Positions 35,519 to 44,023 of a DNA stretch of 64,000 nt are shown here, piece by piece (position 1 is the stretch's first letter; every line of letters starts with the position of its first letter). The position numbers were made by a program, and so were the translations under genes. The notes under the pieces are model-generated. The model saw only the letters and a program-made list of their open reading frames with translations, searched no databases and was not told the origin of the DNA. This stretch comes from Lysobacterales bacterium (GTDB taxonomy: Bacteria > Pseudomonadota > Gammaproteobacteria > Xanthomonadales > Xanthomonadaceae), in contig JAEKKX010000008.1 of assembly GCA_019510125.1 (NCBI GenBank), forward strand, positions 62,001-126,000, written 5' to 3'.

Positions 35519-35815
35519 ATGGCGCCGCTGTTTCTCCGCATCCTCATCCTCGTCGGCCTGGCCTGGTGGCTGCTGGTCGGGGTCGGGCTGCTGCCGCCAC
35601 CGTTCAGCCGGACCACCATCCGCATCCGCAACGGGCAGATCCGTGTCACCGGGGCGGACCTGCCGCCGCGGGTGCGCGATTACGTGGCGGACGTCGTGCG
35701 CGAGGCGATGCTGTCCGGGGGCTTCATCGCCCTGTCGAGCAATCGGCGGGTGGCGTTCTCGCGCGGCATCCCGGAAGGCATCCGCCAGCGGCTGCGGAAC
35801 ATCCTGCTGAACTGA
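35519..35815 (+). CDS. Small membrane-anchored protein, DUF3634-like
   Basis: 98 residues. One N-terminal membrane helix (APLFLRILILVGLAWWLLVG) is followed by a soluble basic domain (TTIRIRNGQIRVTGADLPPRVRDYVADVV ... RVAFSRGIPEGIRQRLRNIL), broken here only for brevity. The pattern resembles the short DUF3634 proteins of gammaproteobacteria; function unknown. ATG 35519 follows CAGGTGA; a GTG at 35510 is an alternative. Confidence 0.68.
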   Translation: MAPLFLRILILVGLAWWLLVGVGLLPPPFSRTTIRIRNGQIRVTGADLPPRVRDYVADVVREAMLSGGFIALSSNRRVAFSRGIPEGIRQRLRNILLN

Positions 35816-35921
35816 CGGCTGCGGTTCGCGGGGAGCGCCCCTGCGGCCTGTGGACTTGGTTTTTCGGGGGAGCGATGTGCGTCGGGACGCCAGGCGTTCG
35901 CGGGGTCGCGACTGAGGAGTG

Positions 35922-35951
35922 CGGGGTCGCGACTGACGTCGCTCCTACGAA
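35922..35951. repeat. Degenerate GTAGGAGCGACG repeat
   Basis: The right arm (GGGTCGCGACTGACGTCGCT then CCTACGAAC) is intact, while the left arm about 60 bases upstream (GGGGAGCGATGTGCGTCGGG) is decayed, and a partial GGGGTCGCGACTGAGGAG copy lies between them. It sits just past the polymerase gene's stop. Confidence 0.65.
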
Positions 35952-35965
35952 CAACAGGGGGGCGG

Positions 35966-37351
35966 TCACGGGCGGGGTTGCGGCCGTCGCGATTTCTCCC
36001 GCGCTTCGCGGTGCGCGGTTTCGGCCATGACCTTGAACTGGCGTTCGCGCTTGAGCCACAGCTCGTGGCCGTCCAGCCCTTCCTGGGCGACGCCGACGTC
36101 CTCTTCGAGGTCGGTCTTCGGGATCTGGCCGAAGGCGATGCGCATCGGCGCGGCCTTTTCCGCCAGCGCGTGCTGCATCGCGCCGAAGTACAGGGCGTTG
36201 TTGCCGTAGCGACGGTTGACCTTGTCGAGCACGGCGCTCATCTCGCGGCTGCGGTGGCGTTCGGGCATCAGTTCGCCGCTGACCGCGCCGCGCGGTTCCA
36301 GTTGCACCAGGGTCACCGACACCGACAGCGGCGGGTGGCGGTGCGCCTTCCAGCGGCCGTTGGCGAGCGCGCGTTCGAGCGGGCGCAGGCTGTCGCCGAG
36401 CAGCTTGAGGAAGGTCGGGGTGTCGTCGATCGGCGCGAACGACAGGTCGCGCTCGAAGCGTTCGTCGCGGCCGACGAAGCGGATGCGGATGGCGAGGCCG
36501 CCGGCGAGGAAGCCTTCGTTGCGCAGGCGCATCGCCGCCTTCGCCAGCAGCTTGAACAGCACCGAGCGCGCGCCGTCGTAGCTGCGCAGCTCCGGCCCGA
36601 GCACGTGCGAATGTCCGACCGAGCCGCGTTCGCTCTTGCGCGCCGGCAGCTCGAAGCCGCGCAGTTGCAGCCAGTAGCGTTCGCCCTCGATGCTGCCCCA
36701 GGCCGCGCGCAGATGTTCGCGGGTGGCGGCGCACAGTTGTTCCACCGTGTGGATGCCGGCGCGCTTCAGCCGCTTTTCCATCGACGGCCCGATCCCGCAG
36801 AAATCGCGCAGTTCCAGCGCGTGCAGCCGGTGCGGCAGGTCGTCCTGTTCCAGTACGGTCAGGCCGTCCGGTTTCTGCATGTCGGAGGCGGTCTTGGCGA
36901 GGAACTTGTTGGGCGCGATGCCGATGGAGCAGCCGATGGCGTCGAAGCCGCGGTCGAGGATCGTGCGCTTGATCCGACCGGCGATCTCGATCGCGTTCTC
37001 GCGCACGCGCTCGCGGCCGATCAGCCAGCAGGGGACCTCGTCGATGGATTCCGGCGTGCCGTGCGGGATGCAGTCCTGGATCGCATCCATCAGCGCGTGG
37101 TGCACCTCGACGTAGCGCGCCGGCCGCGCCAGGCGCAGCACGATGTCCGGGCAGCGCTGCCTGGCCTCCCACACCGGGGTGCCGGTCTTCACTCCGAAGG
37201 CCTTGGCCTCGTAGCTGGCGGCGATGCAGCAGGTGCTGTCGGCCATCACCGGGACCACGCCCACGGGGCGGCCGCGCAGGCGCGGGTCGTCCTGCTGCTC
37301 GACCGAGGCGAAGTACGAATTGAAGTCGACGAAGAGGCAGCGCAGGGTCAT
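35966..37351 (-). CDS. Y-family DNA polymerase (DinB/UmuC superfamily)
   Basis: 461-residue translesion polymerase-like protein. Catalytic residues are complete: Asp9 in FVDFNSYFASVEQ and Asp104-Glu105 in ESIDEVPCW. The steric-gate region, the GCSIGIAPNKFLAKTASDMQKPDG motif, the helix-hairpin-helix (FCGIGPSMEKRLKRAGIHTV) and a little-finger domain follow. It is longer than E. coli DinB, with an extra basic C-terminal region lacking an obvious beta-clamp motif. No umuD, imuA or dnaE2 partner is adjacent, and no LexA box was recognised upstream. Confidence 0.88.
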   Translation of the reverse strand: MTLRCLFVDFNSYFASVEQQDDPRLRGRPVGVVPVMADSTCCIAASYEAKAFGVKTGTPVWEARQRCPDIVLRLARPARYVEVHHALMDAIQDCIPHGTPESIDEVPCWLIGRERVRENAIEIAGRIKRTILDRGFDAIGCSIGIAPNKFLAKTASDMQKPDGLTVLEQDDLPHRLHALELRDFCGIGPSMEKRLKRAGIHTVEQLCAATREHLRAAWGSIEGERYWLQLRGFELPARKSERGSVGHSHVLGPELRSYDGARSVLFKLLAKAAMRLRNEGFLAGGLAIRIRFVGRDERFERDLSFAPIDDTPTFLKLLGDSLRPLERALANGRWKAHRHPPLSVSVTLVQLEPRGAVSGELMPERHRSREMSAVLDKVNRRYGNNALYFGAMQHALAEKAAPMRIAFGQIPKTDLEEDVGVAQEGLDGHELWLKRERQFKVMAETAHREAREKSRRPQPRP

Positions 37352-37611
37352 GGGGCGGCACGCAGAAGGATGGAGCGGGTCTGCGGCACGTCCGCCCCAA
37401 CGGGCGTGCGGGTGGTTCGGTGGGGGCGGGCCCCGGGCCCGGTCGCCGGACCGGGGAGGCGATTATGGCACCGCCGCCGGGGCGGCGGCGCCACCGCCGA
37501 TCGGCGGCCGGCCGCCGGACATGAACCGCGGCCCGGCGGCGGTGACGGCGGGCTGGAGCCGGTCGTGCCGGTGCGCCCATACTCCGCCCGAATCCACGAG
37601 GGGAGCGTGCC

Positions 37612-38301
37612 ATGTCCACAGGCGTGCGTGCGGTCGTGCTGACGGTGGGGCTGCTGGCGGCGGGCGCCGCCGCGGCGAGCGGGATCAACGGGATCAACGG
37701 CGGGATGCCCAACCGCATCTCGATGAACGTGACGGTGCCCAGGCAGACCCAGGGCGCCACCTTCGGCGAGAAGGTCAACGCCGGCCTGCATGCCGCCGCC
37801 GGCGCCGTCGCCCAGGGCGCCCGCCTGGCGATCGCCTGCGGCCCGGCGACCTGCACCGTGGCGTTGCCGGACGGCAGCGGCTATCGCGCCGATCTGGACG
37901 CGATGACGCTGTCGCCGCTGGCGGCCGGGCAGGCCGTGGCGCCGGCGGGCCCCGGCGCGGGCATCGTGTCGGCGGCGGTGTCCTCGGTCGGCCATCTGTC
38001 CGGCGGCGGCGGCAGCGGCGCCGCGGCCGCCTCGTACGCGCGCACGGCCGCGCCGGCGCCGCTGGCCAGCCAGCGCCGCGCCGACGGCGACATCGACGTC
38101 GCCGAGCCGCTGGTCGACGGCGACTACCTGCTGACGCTGGTCGTGGAGAAGGCCACCAGCGGCCTCAAGGACACGCTCAAGACCCAGGTCCGCATGGCCG
38201 CGCCGCAGCGCATCCGCATCGACCTGGTCTTCGCCGTGGAAGGCGGCGTGCTGAAGGCGCGGCACGAGACCGCGAAGAACGCGATCGGCAACGTCCGCTG
38301 A
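37612..38301 (+). CDS. Exported protein of unknown function
   Basis: 229 residues with a signal peptide (about 1-22, LLAAGAAAASG). A GINGINGGMPNR segment, a Cys pair (IACGPATCTVAL), a Gly/Ala-rich linker (about 118-145) and a C-terminal beta-rich domain (DYLLTLVVEKATSGLKDTLK ... IRIDLVFAVEGGVL) follow. A strong AGGGGAG precedes the ATG. No family recognised. The 260 bases upstream, divergent from the polymerase gene, hold no gene. Confidence 0.7.
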   Translation: MSTGVRAVVLTVGLLAAGAAAASGINGINGGMPNRISMNVTVPRQTQGATFGEKVNAGLHAAAGAVAQGARLAIACGPATCTVALPDGSGYRADLDAMTLSPLAAGQAVAPAGPGAGIVSAAVSSVGHLSGGGGSGAAAASYARTAAPAPLASQRRADGDIDVAEPLVDGDYLLTLVVEKATSGLKDTLKTQVRMAAPQRIRIDLVFAVEGGVLKARHETAKNAIGNVR

Positions 38302-38332
38302 GGACTGCTGCCGATCGGCGCCGCCGCGGGCG

Positions 38333-38980
38333 TCAGAGCACCGTCGGCGGTTCGCCGCCGACGATCACCACGTCGGCGGGGCGGCGCGCGAACAGGCCGA
38401 CGCTGACCACGCCGGGGATCTGGTTCAGGTCGCGCTCCATGCCGACCGGATCGGTGATGGCCAGGCCATGCACGTCGATGACCCAGTTGCCGTTGTCGGT
38501 GACCACGCCGTCGCGCCAGACCGGCTGGCCGCCGGTGATCCGCAGCAGCTCGCGCGCGACCAGGCTGCGCGCCATCGGGATCACCTCCACCGGCAGCGGG
38601 AAGCGGCCGAGGATGCCGACCTGCTTGCTCGGGTCGACGATGCACACGAACTTCGCGCTGGCCTCGGCGATGATCTTCTCGCGGGTCAGCGCCGCGCCGC
38701 CGCCCTTGATCAGGCGCCGATGGCCGTCGCACTCGTCGGCGCCGTCCACGTACAGCGCCAGCGGGCCGGTGGCGTTGAGGTCGAGCACCTCGATGCCGTG
38801 GCCGCGCAGTTGCGCGGTGCTCTGCTCGGAGCTGGAGACCGCGCCGCGGATGCGGTCCTTGCGGCGGGCGAGGCCGTCGATGAAGTAGGCGACGGTGGAA
38901 CCGGTGCCGACGCCGACGATCATGTCGTCCTCGACGTAGTCGAGGGCTTTCTCGGCGGCCTGGCGTTTGGCTTCGGACAT
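38333..38980 (-). CDS. rpiA: RpiA, ribose-5-phosphate isomerase A
   Basis: Interconverts ribose-5-phosphate and ribulose-5-phosphate in the pentose phosphate pathway. 215 residues with [16 protein letters not shown], the catalytic VDGADECD and [12 protein letters not shown], plus the C-terminal [19 protein letters not shown]. It lies directly downstream of the EVE gene (7-base gap) on the same strand. Confidence 0.97.
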   Translation of the reverse strand: MSEAKRQAAEKALDYVEDDMIVGVGTGSTVAYFIDGLARRKDRIRGAVSSSEQSTAQLRGHGIEVLDLNATGPLALYVDGADECDGHRRLIKGGGAALTREKIIAEASAKFVCIVDPSKQVGILGRFPLPVEVIPMARSLVARELLRITGGQPVWRDGVVTDNGNWVIDVHGLAITDPVGMERDLNQIPGVVSVGLFARRPADVVIVGGEPPTVL

Positions 38981-38987
38981 GTGGAAC

Positions 38988-39452
38988 CTATTCGAGGGAG
39001 AGGATGATCTTCCACTGCGCGGCGGTCACCGGCAGCACGGACAGGCGGTTGCCCTTGCGGATCAGCGCGAATTCCTCGCCCAGTCGCTCGGCCTGGCCGC
39101 GGATGTCGTCCAGCGTGATCGCGCGCCCGAGGGTGCGCACGTAGCGCACGTCGACCAGGTCCCAGCGCGGCTGTTCGCGCGTGGACTTCTCGTCGAAGTA
39201 TTTCGACTTGCGGTCGAACTGGGTCGGGTCCGGATACGCCGCGCTGGCGACTTCGGCGATGCCGTACACGCCGGGCACGTCGGCGTTGGAATGGTAGAAC
39301 AGCACGCCGTCGCCGACCTGCATCTGGCGCATGAAGTTGCGCGCCTGGTAATTGCGCACGCCGGTCCAGGGCTCCACCCGCACGCGGGCGAGGTCGTCGA
39401 TGGAGAAGTCCTCGGGCTCGGACTTCATCAGCCAGTGGTGTTTGCGGCTCAT
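38988..39452 (-). CDS. EVE-domain protein
   Basis: 154-residue single EVE domain (PUA-like fold, thought to recognise modified bases in DNA or RNA). It begins [17 protein letters not shown] and includes [33 protein letters not shown] and a Trp-rich C-terminus. The ATG overlaps the stop of the upstream fau gene (ATGA). fau-EVE-rpiA linkage recurs in proteobacteria. Confidence 0.9.
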   Translation of the reverse strand: MSRKHHWLMKSEPEDFSIDDLARVRVEPWTGVRNYQARNFMRQMQVGDGVLFYHSNADVPGVYGIAEVASAAYPDPTQFDRKSKYFDEKSTREQPRWDLVDVRYVRTLGRAITLDDIRGQAERLGEEFALIRKGNRLSVLPVTAAQWKIILSLE

Positions 39453-40042
39453 GGCGAAGGAGAGTGCGGTAGGAACGTGTCGGTTTCGGTGCAGACCGCG
39501 TCCAGCGGGACATCCCAGGCTTCGGCCGCTAGCGCCTCGACGCGCTGCGCGTCGAACGCGGCGCCGGCCAGCCACGGCGGTGCGGTGGCGGTGCGGCGGA
39601 AGGCGAGGCTGCGATCGTACCAGCCGCCGCCCATGCCGAGGCGATGGCCGTCGGCGTCGAACCCGACCAGCGGGGCCACGATCAGCGCCATGGCGGCCGC
39701 CGGCAGCGGCGTTGAGACCGGTTCGGGAATGCCGAAGCGATTGGCGACGAGGTCCTCGCCCGGGCGCCACGGCGCGAAACCGAGCAGGCCGTCGTCGCCG
39801 AGCACCGGCAGGCAATAGCGCACGGCGGGCGGGAGCCGGAGCTGCCAGACGTGCAGCGCGATCTCGCCGTCCATCGCCCAGTAGCCGGCGACGTGGCCGT
39901 CCTGCGGCGCGAACGGCAGCGCCAGCAGCCGCGCGGCCAGCGCCTCGGCCGCGGCGATGCGCGCCGCCGGCGGCAGCGCGCGACGGCGCTCGCGCAGGAG
40001 GCGACGCAGGGCGTCGCGCGCCGGAGCGGAAGGATCGGTCAT
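39449..40042 (-). CDS. fau: 5-formyltetrahydrofolate cyclo-ligase
   Basis: Converts 5-formyl-THF to 5,10-methenyl-THF with ATP. ATG 40042 gives 197 residues starting ARDALRRLLRERRRALPP. The family signature GFDADGHRLGMGGGWYDR is present, as is the ATP/substrate region (YWAMDGEIALHV). A longer in-frame start at 40075 adds non-conserved sequence. It lies downstream of the 6S RNA, the classic ssrS-fau (ygfA) order. Confidence 0.92.
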   Translation of the reverse strand: MTDPSAPARDALRRLLRERRRALPPAARIAAAEALAARLLALPFAPQDGHVAGYWAMDGEIALHVWQLRLPPAVRYCLPVLGDDGLLGFAPWRPGEDLVANRFGIPEPVSTPLPAAAMALIVAPLVGFDADGHRLGMGGGWYDRSLAFRRTATAPPWLAGAAFDAQRVEALAAEAWDVPLDAVCTETDTFLPHSPSP

Positions 40043-40135
40043 CGACGGAGGCGGGGGACGGGAACGGAGACGCATTGTGCGCCATGCGCCGCGCCGACTT
40101 CAAAACGACGCGCGCCGGCGCGCGATCGCGCCCAC

Positions 40136-40165
40136 GAGAAAGGCCCGTGCCTTGCGGCACGGGCC
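40136..40165 (-). terminator. Intrinsic terminator of the 6S RNA gene
   Basis: On the minus strand a 10-bp perfect stem (GGCCCGTGCC / GGCACGGGCC, 4-base loop) is followed by TTTCT. It lies directly after the predicted 3' end of 6S RNA and ahead of fau. Confidence 0.85.
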
Positions 40166-40171
40166 CTGTGA

Positions 40172-40362
40172 AGAGGCATCCTCCGCCATGTCGATGCGCG
40201 CGAAACGACCTTGAACCCGGGGTTCAAGTGGGGACGCTTGGCTTCCATCGGGCTTTCCGCTCGGAGGCGGACATGCACACCCGGATTCCGCTGCGCCCCC
40301 GTGGTCGTCATTAAGGGACAAGGCGAATGTTTGCGCGCGCCGTCGGTCACGGCAGAGGACGC
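40172..40362 (-). ncRNA. ssrS: 6S RNA
   Basis: About 190-nt RNA that binds sigma-70 RNA polymerase in stationary phase. On the minus strand the 5' end GCGTCCTCTGCC pairs with GGCGGAGGATGC near the 3' end to form the closing stem. The internal hairpin CTTGAACCCCGGGTTCAAGG matches the strongly conserved TTGAACC...GGTTCAAG stem of E. coli 6S RNA. Position between zapA and fau is the diagnostic gammaproteobacterial context. A promoter and a terminator flank it. Exact ends are approximate. Confidence 0.9.
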
Positions 40363-40368
40363 AAGCGC

Positions 40369-40396
40369 AGTATAGGCGCGGGCCGCGGGTTCGCAA
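40369..40396 (-). promoter_or_regulatory. Sigma-70-type promoter of 6S RNA
   Basis: On the minus strand, TTGCGA (40396-40391) and TATACT (40374-40369) are separated by 16 bases, with the predicted start of 6S RNA about 7 bases downstream. Confidence 0.8.
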
Positions 40397-40503
40397 GGGG
40401 TGCGCGTCGCATCCTGCGCGGCGGGGATCGCATGCGCGACGCGCGCCGGCGCTTGCGATGCCGCGGTAATGCCGCGGCCGCGCGCGTCGAAGCGCGATCG
40501 CGA

Positions 40504-40794
40504 TCAGTCCGCCGAGGGCAGCGCGTCGAGCTTGCGGTTCAGCTCCGAGAGTGTCTGCGCGAGTTCGCGGTCGCGCGCGCGCTGGTCGACGCGCATCAGT
40601 TCGAGTTCGTGCGCGAGGTTGAGCGCGGCCAGCACCGCGACGCGATCGACCGCGGCCATGCGGTTGCTGCCGCGGACCTCGCGCATCTTCGTCTCGAGCA
40701 GGCGGGCGGCGGCGAGCAGGCTGTCGCGCTGCTCCGGATCGACGCCGACGGTGTACTCGCGGTCGAGAATGCGGATGTTGACCGCTTCGCTCAT
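40504..40794 (-). CDS. zapA: ZapA, FtsZ-ring-associated division protein
   Basis: 96-residue cytoplasmic protein that cross-links FtsZ filaments. It begins VNIRILDREYTVGVDPEQRDSLLAAARLL, the ZapA globular head, followed by a coiled-coil tail (AALNLAHELELMRVDQRARD). It is followed downstream by 6S RNA and preceded by a small coiled-coil gene, the usual cluster. Confidence 0.95.
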   Translation of the reverse strand: MSEAVNIRILDREYTVGVDPEQRDSLLAAARLLETKMREVRGSNRMAAVDRVAVLAALNLAHELELMRVDQRARDRELAQTLSELNRKLDALPSAD

Positions 40795-40804
40795 GGGCGG
40801 TGGC

Positions 40805-41026
40805 TCACGTGTGCTGTTCCAGCGACTTCAGCCGCGCGATCATCGCCTCGACGCGGGAGCGGGCCTGCTCGTTCTTGGCCAGCAGTTGCGCGCGTTCGCT
40901 CGCCATCTGTTCCTGCTGCTGTCGCAGGCTGCGGTTCTCGTCGCTCAGGCGCTGCACGCGCTGGGCGAGCGCGTCCACCCGGGCGGCCAGGGCGCGCAGT
41001 TCGGCGATGGCGTCGGCGGTCTGCAT
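40805..41026 (-). CDS. Small coiled-coil protein, TIGR02449/ZapB-like
   Basis: 73 residues, almost entirely heptad coiled coil (AELRALAARVDALAQRVQRL, then SDENRSLRQQQEQMASERAQ). It matches the short TIGR02449-type proteins found next to zapA in gammaproteobacteria, probably acting in division with ZapA, though this is inferred from position. ATG 41026; the gene ends 10 bases before zapA. Confidence 0.82.
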   Translation of the reverse strand: MQTADAIAELRALAARVDALAQRVQRLSDENRSLRQQQEQMASERAQLLAKNEQARSRVEAMIARLKSLEQHT

Positions 41027-41058
41027 GAGGGGCACGATAGGCAGGCGCCCGCCGGGGG

Positions 41059-43281
41059 TCAAGCGCGGTCGGCGGCCGCGGGGGCGGCCCCCGGCGACGC
41101 CCCCGGGACGGCACGGGGCCAGTCGCGGAGGAAGCCCAGGCAGGTGTCCGGGTCGACCGGGCGGGACAGCCAGTAGCCCTGGACCTCGTCGCAGCGGAAA
41201 TGGTCCAGGAAGCGGAGCTGGGTTTCGGTCTCCACCCCCTCGGCGACCACGGTCAGGCCCAGCGAGTGGGCCATGGTGATGACCGTGGTGGTGATCGCGG
41301 TGTCGTCCGGGTCGCGGTTCAGGTCGGTGATGAAGGTCTTGTCGATCTTCAGCGTGGTGATCGGCAGGCGCTTGAGGTAGGCCAGCGACGAATAGCCGGT
41401 GCCGAAGTCGTCGATCGCCAGCGACACGCCCATCTCGCGCAGCGCCTGCAGCTTGGCCGCGGACTGCCCGGCGTTGGCCATCAGCACGCTCTCGGTCAGT
41501 TCCAGCTCCAGCGCGGTCGGCGGGACGCCGGTGTCGGCCAGCGCCCGGCGGACGGTCTCGGTGAAGTCGCCGCGCAGCAGTTGCAGCACCGAGACGTTGA
41601 CCGCCATCGTCAGCGATTCCTGCCCGGCGTCGCGCCAGCGCCGCAGGGTGCGGCAGGCCTCGAACAGCACCCACTCGCCGATCTCCAGGATCATGCCGCT
41701 TTCCTCGGCCAGCGGGATGAACTGGCCCGGCGGCACCTCGCCGTATTCCTCGCTGTTCCAGCGCAGCAGCGCCTCGACGCCGGTGATCCGGCGCGAGGCG
41801 AGCGACAGCTTCGGCTGGAACGCCAGCCGCAGTTCGCGGCGGTCGAGCACCTTGTTCAGCGCGGCGGAGAGCTGGGCGCGCCGGCGGTTGGCGATCTCCA
41901 TGCTGTCGTCGTAGCGCACCGAGGTCCGGCGACCGGCGGCCTTGGCCTGGTACATCGCGGTGTCGGCCTGCTTGAGCAGTTCGGTCGGCACCTGGCCGTG
42001 GTCGGGATACAGGCTGATGCCGATCGACGGCGAGATCACCACTTCCTGGCGATCGTCCAGCACCAGCGGCGCTTCGAAGGCGGTGATGATCTCGCGCGCC
42101 ACCCGGTCGGCGTCCTCGGGCTGCTGCAGGCTTTCCAGCACCACGGTGAACTCGTCGCCGCCGAGGCGGGCGACGGTCTGCTGCTCGCCGACGGTCTCCT
42201 GCAGGCGCATCGCGGCCGCGCGCAGGATGCGGTCGCCGGCGGTGTGGCCGAGCGAGTCGTTGATGTCCTTGAAGCGGTCGAGGTCGAGGAACAGCACCGC
42301 GATCCGGTGGTCCTGGCGACGCGCGCGCACGATCGCCCGCGACAGCCGCTCCGACAGCATCGCCCGGTTGGGCAGGTTGGTCAGGGTGTCGAAGTTGGCG
42401 AGGTAGCGCAGCTCCTGTTCGGCGCGCTTCTGCTGGGTGATGTCGGTGATCACCGCGATGTAGACGCGATGTTCGCCGTGGATGCCCTCGGTCGCGTTGG
42501 ACTCGATCAGGCACAGGAATTCCTGGCCGTTCTTGCGCCGCTGCCAGATCTCGCCGGCCCAGTGGCCCTCGTTGACCAGGCGCTGGCGGATGCGGTTGTA
42601 GAAGGCGACGTCGTGCTGGTTGCTGTCGAGCAGGCTGGCGTTCTGGCCGATGACCTCGCGTTCCGAATACCCGGTGGTGCGGGTGAAGGCCGGGTTCACC
42701 GAGATGAAGTTGAAGTCGCGGTCGAGCACCATCACCGCCTCGTTCATGCTGCGCAGCACCGCGATCGCGATCCTGCGCTCGCGTTCGGCCTGGCGGCTGC
42801 GGGTGATGTCGCGGGCGGTGCCGGCGATCCGGCGGGCGCGGCCGTCGCCGCCGGACTCCACCGCGCGTCCGCGGGCGCGGACCCAGACCCATTCGCCGCG
42901 GGGGTCGAGGATGCGGTGCTCGGAGATGAACAGTTCGGCCTCGCCGCGCAGGTGGGCGCGGAGCTTGGCGTCCACGGCGGCGCGATCGTCGGGATGGATG
43001 CGGTGGTCGCCCTCGGCGAGGTTGCGCACCTGCAGGTCGCCGTGGTGGCCGCGGGCCTCGACCCACATCCGGTGCATGTGCCCGGTCTTGAGGTCGTAGT
43101 CCCAGTACTGCTCGGAGGACGCCCACAGCGCGAGTCTCAGCCGCTCCTCGCGGTCGCGCAGTTGCGCGGTGTAGCGCTTCTCGGCCCGCGAGCGTCGGGT
43201 CCAGGCGAACACCAGCATCAACGTCAGCGCACTGGCCAGGGCCAGCGCGGCGTAAAGTGGCAGATTCGCGGATTCCGGCAT
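41059..43281 (-). CDS. PAS-PAS-GGDEF-EAL membrane signalling protein
   Basis: 740-residue c-di-GMP-metabolising protein. One N-terminal membrane helix (about 6-27) is followed by two PAS/PAC domains (about 45-165 and 170-295), a GGDEF domain (ARLGGDEF) and an EAL domain. The EAL catalytic signature is present (GVEALLRW, LTESVLM, AIDDFGTGYSSL, KIDKTFI), so phosphodiesterase activity is likely; GGDEF may be active or regulatory. ATG 43281 is preceded by a G-rich stretch. It lies between the zapA cluster and the divergent ygfB-pepP unit. Confidence 0.93.
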   Translation of the reverse strand: MPESANLPLYAALALASALTLMLVFAWTRRSRAEKRYTAQLRDREERLRLALWASSEQYWDYDLKTGHMHRMWVEARGHHGDLQVRNLAEGDHRIHPDDRAAVDAKLRAHLRGEAELFISEHRILDPRGEWVWVRARGRAVESGGDGRARRIAGTARDITRSRQAERERRIAIAVLRSMNEAVMVLDRDFNFISVNPAFTRTTGYSEREVIGQNASLLDSNQHDVAFYNRIRQRLVNEGHWAGEIWQRRKNGQEFLCLIESNATEGIHGEHRVYIAVITDITQQKRAEQELRYLANFDTLTNLPNRAMLSERLSRAIVRARRQDHRIAVLFLDLDRFKDINDSLGHTAGDRILRAAAMRLQETVGEQQTVARLGGDEFTVVLESLQQPEDADRVAREIITAFEAPLVLDDRQEVVISPSIGISLYPDHGQVPTELLKQADTAMYQAKAAGRRTSVRYDDSMEIANRRRAQLSAALNKVLDRRELRLAFQPKLSLASRRITGVEALLRWNSEEYGEVPPGQFIPLAEESGMILEIGEWVLFEACRTLRRWRDAGQESLTMAVNVSVLQLLRGDFTETVRRALADTGVPPTALELELTESVLMANAGQSAAKLQALREMGVSLAIDDFGTGYSSLAYLKRLPITTLKIDKTFITDLNRDPDDTAITTTVITMAHSLGLTVVAEGVETETQLRFLDHFRCDEVQGYWLSRPVDPDTCLGFLRDWPRAVPGASPGAAPAAADRA

Positions 43282-43442
43282 GGGCCCCCCGCACCCCGGA
43301 GAAGCGCCCAGTGTAAGGGAATCTCGCAACGTCTCGGAGGGTGGACGCGCCGTTCGGACGATCGGCGCGTGGCGGATGCGCGACAGGTGCGCGGCTGCTG
43401 CGTTGTACACTGCGCCATCCGCCGAGGATCGCCCGCCCGCCG

Positions 43443-44003
43443 ATGATGTCCGCCGCCCCCAGCCCGGAATTGCCCGCCCTCGACGATCTCGAGGACGCGA
43501 TCCGCGCCCGAGGCCTCGGCGTGGGCGCGTCCGAACTGCACGGCGCGCTATGCGGCTGGCTGGCCGGCGGCGGCGCCGACTCGCCGCGCTGGCTGGCCCA
43601 GGTGCTGGCCGACGACGCCTTGACCGCCCCCGAGGCCGACGGCGCGCTGGACCGGCTGCGCGCCGCGAGCGTGGCGCAGATGGAAGACCGCGATTTCGGC
43701 TTCGAGCTGCTGATCCCCGGGGCGGAGGCGCCCCTGGTCGAGCGCAGCGGCGCCCTGTTCGACTGGTGCCGGGGGTTCCTCGGCGGCTTCGGACTGGCCG
43801 CCGGGCAGGCGCCGGCGCTGGGCGAGGACAGCCGCGAGGCGCTGGCCGACCTGGCCCGCCTCGCCGCCGCCGTCCCGCAGGAGGAGGGCGACGAGGAGGA
43901 CGAACAGGCCCTGGCCGAGATCGAGGAATTCGTCCGCGTGGCCGCGCTGCTGCTGCACGGCGACTGCGCGATGGCCGCCCGCCATCGCCGCCAGCTCCAC
44001 TGA
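43443..44003 (+). CDS. ygfB: YgfB/UPF0149 family protein
   Basis: 186-residue protein of the UPF0149 family: LDDLEDAIRARGLGVGASELHGALCGWLAGG, DFGFELLIPG, FDWCRGFLGGFGLA and an acidic EEGDEEDEQALAEIEEFVRVAA stretch, quoted in short parts. In Pseudomonas, YgfB affects antibiotic-response regulation; the general role is unclear. Two adjacent ATGs (43443, 43446). A TACACT -10-like element is at 43406. It is followed 20 bases later by pepP, as in many gammaproteobacteria. Confidence 0.9.
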   Translation: MMSAAPSPELPALDDLEDAIRARGLGVGASELHGALCGWLAGGGADSPRWLAQVLADDALTAPEADGALDRLRAASVAQMEDRDFGFELLIPGAEAPLVERSGALFDWCRGFLGGFGLAAGQAPALGEDSREALADLARLAAAVPQEEGDEEDEQALAEIEEFVRVAALLLHGDCAMAARHRRQLH

Positions 44004-44023
44004 TCGAAGCGCTCCGCCGCGCA

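Noticed and set aside
40039-40396. Short minus-strand frames overlapping the 6S RNA locus
   Set aside because: They overlap a well-supported 6S RNA and terminator and do not look like proteins.
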